In this document: positions 54,270 through 64,000 of the stretch, piece after piece | How positions within the stretch are numbered: position 1 is the stretch's first letter | How the letters are laid out: each line of letters opens with the position of its first letter | Assembly: GCA_030522415.1 (NCBI GenBank) | Contig: CM060113.1 | Coordinates: forward strand, 10,212,565 to 10,276,564 | Length of the DNA: 64,000 nucleotides | Source of the DNA: Channallabes apus | Taxonomy: Eukaryota; Chordata; Actinopteri; Siluriformes; Clariidae | Direction of reading: 5' to 3' | Translations under genes and position numbers: made by a program | The notes under the pieces: generated by a model | Told to the model about the DNA's origin: nothing | Databases searched by the model: none | The model's input: only the letters and a program-made list of their open reading frames with translations

Positions 54270-54343
54270 ATCATCACTCGGGATTTGAACCGGCGCTTTG
54301 TAGATCGCTGGCTGAGCGCGCTAACCGCTACACCAAGCGGGCA
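54270..54343 (-). repeat. tRNA-like segment 3
   Basis: On the minus strand: CTTGGTGTAGCGGTTAGCGC, GCTCAGCCAGCGATC, TACAAAGCGCC and GGTTCAAATCCCGAGTGATG. It shares the GATCTACAAAGC anticodon-side block and the GATGTTTTAAAAT 3' flank with segment 1. Confidence 0.6.
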
Positions 54344-54871
54344 CTCAGAGACAATGTACCCCAGAGACGTTAATAAGCCACTCGACTTCTTTGAAAGCAA
54401 GCTCTAGATAAGTGACGAAGTAAGCCTGTTATAATAATAACTTGGTGTTATTTGATCATATTGGTTTAGAAATTTATATTTAAATAAAACCCTACACACT
54501 TCTTTTCTAATTACACGTGATAAAATCTAAAGGCTCACTGTGTTAATATTTATTGTGCTTAAATTTGATCTTAATAAGATTTGATTTAATTTGAATTCTA
54601 CATTTGTACTGTAATTTTAGTACTGTGATTATGAATTCGGTCAACTACAGTGTTTCACTTGATGTTATCTGCTACTACGTGTATTATTTAATGGAACGCA
54701 TCTCATTAATGCGGCAGAGAATGAACTAAGGCATGAGGCGTCAGTCTGTAGTTATATAGCGCCACTCAGTGGTAAAAGCCAGCAAATGCACATGCCGAAA
54801 TGCGGCGGCGACGGTAAATACGACACTCTGATTAGGTGACCACTGTATAGGTTCTTTCCATGTGGGTTCCT
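54344..54871. other. Spacer, no gene seen
   Basis: AT-rich, part of the block that interrupts the RTE-like relic. Confidence 0.35.
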
Positions 54872-55490
54872 CTGTAGTTGCCACAGCTCTTTGGCACTAA
54901 TAGACTTCTCCTCCATTCCTCTGGGATGCTCTCACTCTACAAAACCTTGTTAAACAGACTAGTCAGAAACTCTACTGCCTCCTCTCCTAAGAACTTCCAT
55001 ACCTCTACAGGTACAGTATGTCATCATGACCAACTGCCTTTCTACTCGTCATCCTCTTGAGCACCCTCCTCAGTAAAAATCCACTACTGATTACTGATTT
55101 TTGATACTTTCTGCTCTACAACAGTCACAACAGTCTTCTACTCTTCATTCTCTTTCATTTTCTACATTCATCAACTCTTCAAAGTACTCCTTCCATCTTC
55201 CCATCACCCTCCTGGCACCTGTCAGTACATTTCCATCCCTATCTTTAACCACTCTAACATGCTGCATATATTTTATCTCTTTGCCTGTACAGATCCACCA
55301 CTCCCTCAAATTCTCTTTGTTTGGTCTTTGCCACCCTTACCTTCACCTTACGGTGCATCCCTGTACTCCCGTCTACTATCCTCAGTCCTCTCAGTGTCCC
55401 ACTTCTTCTTAGCTAGCCTCTTTTCTGTGTACACTCCTGGACTTCCTCGTTTTCCTGATGATACACCAAGTAGACTCCTACCTGTCTCCC
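54872..55490 (-). pseudogene. RTE-like LINE reverse transcriptase, N-terminal RT relic
   Basis: Minus-strand translation with frameshifts gives LKRMTSRKAVGHDDI then VEVWKFLGEEAVEFL, matching the RT entry region of RTE-type LINEs (KMKxGKAVGPDDIPVEVWKCLG). The relic stops at ELWQLQRN, where the family has CGNYRG. From there to the C-terminus at 53282 the catalytic YADD region is missing and replaced by about 1.6 kb of other repeats. Confidence 0.65.
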
Positions 55491-56462
55491 TGATCACCTT
55501 ATATATATTAGATAGATATATTATATATATAAATGCACAGAAACGTTTTTTTTTACTAAAAACACAGGGTGCTGTACTGTATGTATCATGGTATCATTCA
55601 GGCAGTGAATAAATTGATTAAAAATAAAAATTGCTGGCTTGAGCCAAAAATATGAAACTTTATGCCCCTGAGTGACACATTTATGGCAACTTTCATCTCT
55701 CGCAGTGAGGAAGAAGCCAAAATGGACAAGCTCAAACCAAGTCCCTGGGAAAGAGGAAACAGCTCTCACACAAAAAAGAAAAAAAAAATCAATTCATATT
55801 TTTCATGCTCCCTTTCATGCACAGTGTCTTTGAGGATTGTGAGTGGTGCAGAACGTTCAAACAACCCACTCGCAACCCAGAAGCAGATAGCGCTACTATT
55901 TCCTGACTTTCATGCCTACTCCATTGCGCATTATTTTTGAAGTAGGTGCACTACGCGCTCTTCTGTAGGGCTCCACTACAGCTTTGGGACAAAGTCTTTA
56001 TGTGTGTAGGCGCCGCCACCCAACCTGCTCAATCTGATTAACCATGGTGATTCTGCTAAAGAGCGTTCAAGCACTGTGCTTCTATTTAAAAAGGGGAGCT
56101 TTTCAAATCCTCTCACATTGCCTTTCACATTACAGCTACTATCTCATGAACTGTTAATTTACTTCTGTGAATGTATTATTCAAAATGCACTAAATGTCCC
56201 CAAAAACAGCCCAGCTAATGCATGCTCTTAAATGCTAAATTGAATTAGTTGCCTTTTGGCTTTGTTCCCCCTGGCACATTTCTACCTATGAAATGTGGTA
56301 GAAAAATTAATGATCATATTAGTATCATAGTTAGTTTGATCTTAGTTAGCTTTGAGCACCTTGTAGATGACTCTATCTAAAATAAAGTATATTGTATATG
56401 CAATTATTAAACTTTCCGGAATGCTTATTATCAAAAAGTATTCTAAAGAAAAAATAAAAATA

Positions 56463-56499
<37 letters not shown>

Positions 56500-58859
56500 T
56501 CATCACCATCATCATCAGCAGCTTAATGATATAAGATGATATGCATAATTTACTCCAGTCTTCATAGGAAGTCCCAGTAGTGCTGTGAGTTTATAGGTGT
56601 AATTACATTGAGCAAAAGGGGGTCATCAGTTTTTGTGCTTAGGGAGGAGATTACACATAATTAATTGGTAATCGCAGATGGCAAGGGCTACACATTTTAG
56701 GGCTGAGAATGAACTAATCCATGTTTGTGAGTGTGGAGAGGGTTGGGTTTACAAGTCTGAGAGAGAGAGAGAGAGAGTGAATGTGTATGCTTCTGAAGTG
56801 GGTGTAAGACTTTGAGATGGAATTACTTTTTAGGATATGTATGAATGTATAGCTATACAGAGAGATGTCTGCATGCGTGTTCTCACTTCTGATGTGGCCT
56901 TGAAAGTTTTAGCTAATTGGAAGCAACAAACTTCCTCGTTCAGCATCCCTGCTTGGAAGCTCGGGCTCAATTCACACACTGTGGTAAGCTCTCTGGGGGG
57001 GAATGGGGTTTCTGCCAGATCTATAGACACTGTGCAATTGAAACCCCATTTACACAGCTGCGAATGAAAACTCCCAGCCTCTTGAACACAAAAGCAAGAA
57101 GCACTTGAGCACTGCGCTCTAACAAATATCTCTTGATTTACATTACCGCTCTGCTTCATAGATTTTTAGGCCTTCCGGCACTCACTTTGTCTGAAACACA
57201 TTGGAGATAATCATAGAGCAAAGGAAATGTCACTTGGCATAGCAACTATGTCTCTTTGGCTTAGAAGCATGGTATTTTTCTATGACAATCTCAACTGAAA
57301 TTCTCATTTATTTTATCACTCCATAAATCAAATTAAATAGTATGGTTTGTCAGGCATCTTGGGTCCCCTTTTAGGCATCAAATGAATCTGTTGTGGCTAT
57401 AAAACTTAAGGTATCAGAAGCCATTTGTGTCACATCTCCATTTGCGAAGTGTTAATGATACCATTTATTCTGAACATCAGCACATTTGACAAGAAGATAA
57501 TCTCAGAGGACGTGTCAAGACTCAAGAGTGAACGACAACCTAATGGTAAATGTAGGAGGAACTTCTCCACTAAGACTGCTCTACAGTTTTTGTGTGTATG
57601 GATGACAGTGTAACATCTGTTTATTCCCTGAGAACAGTCTCCTATGGCAGAAGTATATATCTAAATGTTTCAGCAATTAATCTAAAATGTGTGATTTTGT
57701 ACATTATTCACTGTAACTGCAGGATCAATGCTTTCACATTGACTAATACATGAGCATTAAAGTTGTGTGACAAACTGTTGGCTAGTAAACTATATATTTA
57801 TAGTATAGTATATTTTATTTATACTGTATATTGCATTAATTCACATGGACAGCAATCTTAAGATGTTACTGAGATCTGATACCATAAGGACATGGTTCTC
57901 CTTAGAAGGCAAGAACAGTCAGCAGATTTCCGCTTAATTCTCTGATAATGGTTGAAATAAAATTAACTTAGATAAAGTGGAACTTCAAAACTATTACCTG
58001 TGCAAAAATCTCACCAACATGTTTTTACCAGCATTAATCATTATGCAGTCTTCAGTTACATCTCTGCCAAAGACATTTTCAATTCCAGCAGCAAAAAGTG
58101 GAGGGTTAGGCATAGTGCTAACCACCCTACCCTGTATAAATAACATGCTAAATAGACAGACTGCTGTGCAACTTGCCGCGGACTTTAATGAGGAAGAACC
58201 TTCAGCTGGAGGACTTGACATGACATGTTGCAATGAAAGCTGAAAAGAAGCTGAAACATCAATACCCCCCTTCTCTCAAATAGAAGACTCTCAATATGGG
58301 TTTATTGAAGCAGGAAAGGTAGGGATAGAAATGTAACTCAAGCTTACCTTGCTAGGACTACTGTATGCAAGGCCAGGTGGACTGTGAGGCCACAAAGAAG
58401 AGAATGCACCACCCACAGAGTATGGTACAGAGTACAGGCCCTCATTGGATGGGATTCTAGGATTCCTATACATAAATTAACTACATATGTACATTGCATT
58501 AATTGAGCATGTCCCTAGATATGAAAACCAAGCAAGGGATGATTATTGCTCTGTACCATTACCTTGTAACAGCTAAACTGAGAATTAAACTAAAGAAGAA
58601 CGAGGAAGGCAGAGAAAGGAAGGAAAGGCAGGGACTTGCCTTTCTTTTCTACATGATATCAAGGTGAAAAAGCAGTGCTAACAAAATATGTTCTTCAAGT
58701 ACTAAGTGTGGCAGAAACTGATGGAGCAGAAGAGAACACCACCATGGATAGCCATTGTAAAACAGACATACAGGACGATACAGACACAGGACAAGAACAG
58801 GACAAGAAAGCAACTGTAGACAACAAGTAGATCAAAAGCAGTCCAGAAAATCTACACAG
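55491..58859. other. Intergenic, no gene seen
   Basis: (AAT)n at about 56463-56499 and (GA)n at 56759-56777. 56560-57180 is repeat-poor and less AT-rich. Several short frames lack recognisable domains. Confidence 0.4.
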
Positions 58860-59480
58860 TCTATTCAAGATCAAGGAAGAGAAGCTATTGAGGGCAGCGG
58901 GTCATCAACTTTTAAAATGGGTAAAACACTCCTCAACCATTGACCACCATAAATGTATGCTTTGTGGTCTATGAAAAGCCTTTGATAGCTTTGACAAAGA
59001 AATTCTGTGCAATCTACTTTGCCACTATGGGATCCTCAGAAAAATCATGACATTTTCTTTATGAAGGAAACCTGACTGAAGCTTTTAAAGTGTTCATGAA
59101 GACAGGCACACATAGAAAATGAAATTGAATCCAATGTACATGGATGTTGTGGAATCAGCTATACAGTCTGGGTTTTGTAGACGATATTGCATTAATTTCT
59201 GACAGTTTCAGACCTAAGACTTGCTGACCACCTTAGCCCAAGTGGGTCATTATGAACAAAACCAAGACCAAGCTCCTCAAAGTCAGTGTTGACAGAGTAG
59301 AACCATTGATGCATGAGAGAGAAGCTCATGCATCACTGCTTTATGGAAGTGGAGTCAATCATGTATCTGGGAAGAATGGTAGACATGTCAGCTGGAACTC
59401 AAAACCAGAATTAACAAACAAAACCAGCATTCATCCAGAATTCAATCTACTGTAGTAGCATGTTGTATTCGAAAGAGGTA
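58860..59480 (+). pseudogene. Second LINE relic (RTE-like RT), heavily decayed
   Basis: The plus strand gives KAFDSFDKEILCNLLCHYGI (RT motif A region of the YEKAFDSxDRExLW type). Near 59250 it gives NKTKTKLLKVSVDRVEPLM (segment after the catalytic YADD/FADD motif). A GFCRRYCINF-like stretch near 59170 corresponds to the LDFADDIAL region in a shifted frame. Stops and frameshifts throughout. Related non-LTR clades cannot be excluded. Confidence 0.6.
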
Positions 59481-59723
59481 CACCAAGCTACCGAACTGTG
59501 TCTGTTTAACATGAGGACATGATGGTTGACATGGAGGTCAACAAACATGGAGCACAGCATCTATGAAAATCTAAGAAATCTAAGAAAATTCAAGTATTTG
59601 TTAATACCTTCTTACAGTTCAATTCAATTAAATTCAATTGTATTTATATAGCGCTTTTAACAATGGTCATTGTCTCAAAGCAGCTTCACAAAAATTAAAG
59701 AAATTTAACAAAAAAAAAAAAAA

Positions 59724-59796
59724 ATAATAATAATAATAAATAAATAAATAAATAAATTTTAAAAATAAATAAATAAATAAATAAATAATAATAATA

Positions 59797-59861
<65 letters not shown>
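59724..59861. repeat. (AAT)n/(AAAT)n expansion in the L2 3' UTR
   Basis: Long AAT and AAAT runs, also present in shorter form in copy C. The Ile/Tyr-repeat frames on the minus strand are artefacts. Confidence 0.9.
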
Positions 59862-59862
<1 letters not shown>

Positions 59863-60434
59863 TATAGAAAAGAAAATAATTGGAAGTGTGGATGTGTGAG
59901 AAAAATGTGCAGATAATAATAATGAGACGAATGAATGAAATTTCTCTGATGAGCAAGCCAAGGGTGACGGCGACGGTGGCAAGGAAAAACTCCCTGAGAT
60001 GGCATTAGGAAGAAACCTTGAGAGGAACCAGACTCAACAGGGAACCCATCCTCATTTGGGCGATAACAGATAGAAATGATATAATATCTTGTGTGTTGTG
60101 CAGGTGAAAATTCAATATGACAGAAATTATTTAAATTGACATGAAGACCAGTTCAGCATAGGGACGAGTCAGTAGGTGCAGAGGGCACATGAGGTCTGGA
60201 TCACTGGAAGCACAGGAGCAGCATGTGTAGCTCCAACCATCATAAAGCTGAATCCAGCTGGAGCTGGTCCTTCTCTGGATGCCTCAGGAACCTCGCAGGG
60301 TCGGCCTTTGTCTACTGAAGCTGGCAAAATCTCCCGATGCCTCGGGATGGGTAGAGAAATACAGAACAGATGGGGAGAATTAGCGTAGTTGCCATTCGGT
60401 ATAGGTGTACTGGAGTATGAGATTATGGGATGAG

Positions 60435-63387
60435 TTATGTGTATGCCAGATTAAAAAGATGCGTTTTGAGTCTACTTTTGAACTGAGAAACCGTGTCTGC
60501 TCCCCGAACACTGTCTGGAAGGCTATTCCAAAGCTTTGGAGCTAAATATGAAAATGCCCTACCCCCTTTTGTAGATTTTGAAATTCTGGGAACTACCAGA
60601 AGTCCGGAGCTTTGTGATCTTAAGGCGTGTGGTGGATTGTAGCGCATCAGAAGACTGGTTAGGTATGTGGGAGCTAAACCATTTAAGGCCTTGTATGTAA
60701 GTACAGTAATGCTATTTTGTAATTTATTCTAAACTGAACAGGTAGCCAGTGCAGGGATGATAATATTGGGGTTATATGATCATATTTTCTGGATCTAGTG
60801 AGAACCCTGGCAGCTGCATTTTGGATTAACTGAAGCTTGTTTATTGAGGATGCAGGACAACCACCTAGTAATGCATTACAATAGTCCAGTCTGGAGGTCA
60901 TGAATGCATGAACTAGTTTTTCTGCATCAGATACGGATAAGATGCTCCTAAGTTTAGCAATATTTCGAAGATGGAAAAAGGCTGTTTTTGTGATATTTGA
61001 AATGTGATTTTCAAAAGACAAGTTACTGTCTAATATTACGCCCAGGTCTTTTACTGCTGAGCTGGTAGTAACAGTACATCCTTCTAAGCGCAGGCTGAAT
61101 TGTGAAAGCTGTTGTGTGCTGGTTTTTGGGCCAATAAGTAATATCTCTGTCTTACCTGAATTTAATAAAAGAACGTTATTGGTCATCCAGTCTTTTATGT
61201 CCTGGACACACTCAGTTAATCTAGACAACTTAGGTATTTCGTCTGGTTTAGTTGAGATATATAATTGGGTATCATCAGCATAACAATGGAAACTAATCCC
61301 ATGTCTTCTAATGATGTTACCCAAGGGAAGCATGTATATTGAGAACAACAGAGGTCCTAAAACTGACCCTTGTGGGACCCCATATTTCACTGGCATTACA
61401 CCAGACGGTTCTCCATTTAGATCTACAAAATGGTAGCGATCAGACAGGTAAGATCTAAACCATTTTAATGCCTGTCCCTGAATACCTATATAATTTTGTA
61501 AGCGATCTATGAGAATATTATGATCTATAGTGTCGAATGCAGCACTAAGATCGAGCAGGACTAGCAATGAGATGCAGCCTTGGTCTGAAGCTAAAAACAA
61601 GTCGTTTGTAATCTTAACTAGTGCAGATTCTGTGCTATGATGGGGCCTGAAACCTGACTGAAATTCTTCAAGGATGTTGTTATCCTGCAAGAATGTGCAA
61701 ATTTGAGCTGATACTACTTTTACTAGTATTTTTGATATGAACGGAAGGTTTGAAATTGGTCTGTAATTTGTTATTTCATTTGCGTCCAAATTAGATTTTT
61801 TAAGAAGCGGCTTAATAACTGCTAACTTGAAAGGTTTAGGGACGTGACCTAGATGTAATGAAGAATTAATAATGTTTAGAAGTGGCTCTCCAACTGTAAG
61901 CATCACTTCTTTTAAAAATCTGGTTGGGATTGGGTCTAACAGGCACGTTGTTGATTTAGCTGAGGTGATAAGTTTATACAGCTCTTCCTGTCCTATACCT
62001 GTAAAGCAGTGTAAATCTAAATTTGAAGCTATAGGCTGAACTGGATCGTGAGATACTATTAGAGGTTGAACCTCCATTATTTTCTTCCTGATATTATTTA
62101 TTTTTTCATTAAAGAAGTCCATAAAGTCTTCACTTCTAAACTGTGATGGGATACTCTCTGCGGGCATCTTAGGTTTTGTTAGGCGAGCGACTGTACTAAA
62201 TAAGAACTGGGATTGTTTAGGTTTCTTGCTATCAGTTGGCTAAGATGCTCAGTCCTAGCAGTTTTTAGAGCGTGTCTATAGCTGCACATACTGTCTTTAT
62301 ACGCAATTCGAAAAACTTCTAATTTAGTTTTCCTCCATTTTCGCTCGAGGTTATGGGTTGCTCTCTTTAGGGCGCGAGTATGACTGTTGTACCACGGTGC
62401 AAGTATTTTATCTCTGACTTTTTTTAATCTGATGGGAGCAACAATGTCTAATGTACTGGTAAAAATAGTGCCCATGCTGCTAGTCACTTCATCTAGATCA
62501 TCTGCATTTAGGGGTCTAATAAGAAATTGGGACAGATCCGGCAGATTACTTGTGAATCTGTCTTTAGTAGTGGGATTCATATTTCTAACAGATTGATAAC
62601 GTGGGGAGACACAGCTAATCTGTTCTACGGGTAGAGTATATGTCAGGAGGTGATGATCTGTGATATCATCACTTTGAGGTATGATCTCTATATTAGAGAC
62701 ATCTATACCATGGGATATAATTAAATCTAGCGTATGATTAAAGCGGTGAGTTGCTCCAGTTATATTTTGTTTCACCCCAAAGGAATTTAGTAAATCCATA
62801 AATGTGAGTGCTAAAGCGTTGTTAGCATCATCTACATGAATGTTAAAATCTCCTACTATCAACACTTTGTCAGAGTTAACCAATAGATCTGATAGCAGAT
62901 GTCCGAATTCTTTAAGAAAATCGCCATATGGCCCCGGGGGTCTGTACACGGTGGCCAGGGTAAAATATAGCAAGGGTTTATTACGTATTTCATTTAGTGC
63001 AACATTAATGATAAGCACTTCAAATTAATTAAACCTGGGTCTTATTTTCTGAGTAACAGTGAGTACATCATTGTAGATAGTGGCGACACCACCACTGCGA
63101 CCAATTAGACGGGGCTCGTGCTTATAGAAATAACCTGACGGAGTAGACTCATTCAGACCAAAATATTAATTTGGTTTAAGCCAGGTTTCGGTGAGACAGA
63201 GTGCGTCAAGGCAATAATCATTAACAATAAGTGCTTTAGGCGCAAGGGATCTAATGTTGAGTAGTCCAAACTTTAGAGGTGGATTTTGACTACTTATTTT
63301 GCCTTTTTCTGGTTTTCTGGTTATCAGATTGTTTCGGGCAAATTTAACAAATTTATTCTTTTTTCTCAGTATTCGGGGAACAGACAC
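60435..63387 (-). pseudogene. L2 ORF2 (copy D), broken by frameshifts and stops
   Basis: Endonuclease/reverse transcriptase in at least four pieces. 63166-63387: GTG-start SVPR N-terminus with FGLLNIRSL and TETW, ending in a stop after KPN with bases missing near NDYCLD. 62179-63018: the rest of the endonuclease, with VYRPPGPYG, VGDFNIH and DDITDHHLL. 60683-62167: the RT domain with [40 protein letters not shown] and an intact CYADDTQL. 60435-60647: the C-terminus [20 protein letters not shown]. Breaks lie near 60665, 62172 and 63020-63166. Non-functional as it stands. Confidence 0.88.
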
Positions 63388-63483
63388 AGTTTCTATAGGA
63401 CAAGCTATGTTTGTGCATCTATCACTACGGTGAGTTGTGATGTGGCTAATATGTTTGGAATCTACAGTATGACTTACCGTCAG

Positions 63484-64000
63484 TCAGATGGTTCGTAGTG
63501 TCCTGGAGATGTTGTCAGAGAGGACCGCTGCTCCAGCTCTGCTAGGGTGTAGGCCATCGGTGTGATAGAGCCTAGGACGCTCTCAGAAAACATTCCAGTT
63601 ATCAACAAAGCGTAATTTCTGTTGTCGACACCAAGACTGTAACCATTCATTAAAGGCAAATAATCTACTGAACTTCTCGATTCCTCGCTGAAATGTGGGA
63701 AGCGGTCCAGATACGACGATCCTTGTCGTGGGTGATGTGCTGCGGACCTTCTCGACCAGGTTCCTGAAGTCCTTCTTTAGGATCTCCGTCTGCCTCAGCC
63801 TGGTGTCGTTCGTGCCGGCATGAAGGACCACAGCTCCAATGTTCTTCCTCAGGGCGGCAGGCACTTGTGCAGCAACATCAAGAACACGTGCACCAGGTAA
63901 ACAGCGTGTGTGCACCTTACCTTTAGCCGTGGTAGCACGCACGTGACGAACGATGGAGTCTCCGATGACCAGCGTGTCGTGTGCCGTCTCGCGGAGAGGA
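63484..64000 (-). pseudogene. L2 ORF1 (copy D), 3' part with one nonsense codon
   Basis: SGNH-esterase part of ORF1, cut by the window edge. Readable: HAGTNDTRLRQTEIL (N of the GxND block), VVSGPLPTF, FVDNWNVF. A TGA follows at 63583-63585, where a Trp codon (TGG) would allow the family's continuation. Next come ERPRLYHTDGLHPSRAG (catalytic D and H block) and the normal TGA at 63484-63486, again followed by C. The ORF2 frame opens 32 codons later in the same phase. Confidence 0.8.

Larger units (their letters stand above)
59618..64000 (-). mobile_element. L2-clade LINE, decayed, 5' end beyond the window (copy D)
   Basis: Tail at 59618 (TTCAATTCAATTAAATTCAA), 3' UTR with a large (AAT)n expansion (about 59724-59861) and a conserved block (about 59945-60070), ORF2 pieces 60435-63387, and ORF1 from 63484 to the window end. 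A different lineage from copy B, judged from ORF2 residues. Copy C (41024) belongs to this lineage. Confidence 0.88.

Noticed and set aside
53354..54343. Three functional tRNA genes
   Set aside because: B boxes are recognisable but acceptor stems do not pair well and flanking sequence is shared between copies, so a tRNA-derived repeat is likelier.

Overview
This window reads as vertebrate, specifically teleost, genomic DNA. It is AT-rich, has many CA/GT microsatellites, and holds only one convincing host protein-coding gene, an intronless brain-type LRR receptor. The rest is dominated by fish-type transposable elements: Tc1/mariner, PIF-Harbinger and hAT-like DNA elements, L2-clade and RTE-like LINEs, and Mermaid-type tRNA-derived SINEs. 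The SINE and Tc1 mix suggests an otophysan fish, possibly a catfish, but species cannot be fixed from the sequence alone.

Layout. 1-18 kb: gene-poor flank with microsatellites, two Mermaid-type SINEs, Tc1-family relics, an internally deleted Tc1 element with intact ends, and small fold-back repeats. 18.2-20.8 kb (minus strand): slitrk2, one complete 854-codon exon, with a CpG-containing 5' flank at 20.8-21.5 kb. 23.9-25.7 kb: a decayed Harbinger-like element that keeps a TATA box and the start of its Myb/SANT-like gene. 25.7-31.4 kb: mostly featureless, with one SINE and one Tc1 relic. 31.9-38.3 kb: 24-bp inverted ends enclosing a nearly intact L2 LINE (ORF1 36588-37493, ORF2 33519-36491, minus strand) and a second L2 3' end placed tail-to-tail with it. 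39.1-41 kb: possible small spliced gene whose last exon resembles the C-terminus of a fish SAMD3-like family. 41.6-42.5 kb: Harbinger element with TTA target duplication. 43.4-53 kb: a mosaic of local duplications, a fold-back repeat family, two Tc1 elements and hAT-like elements. 53-55.5 kb: an RTE-like relic split by tRNA-derived repeats. 58.9-64 kb: a second RTE-like relic and a decayed L2 of a different lineage that runs off the window end.

Most interesting observation. In both L2 lineages ORF1 and ORF2 lie in the same reading frame, separated by one TGA and exactly 32 open codons. In the intact copy ORF2 has no AUG in its first 429 codons, counted from a GTG that both copies share. This points to stop-codon readthrough or non-AUG reinitiation for making the endonuclease/reverse transcriptase.
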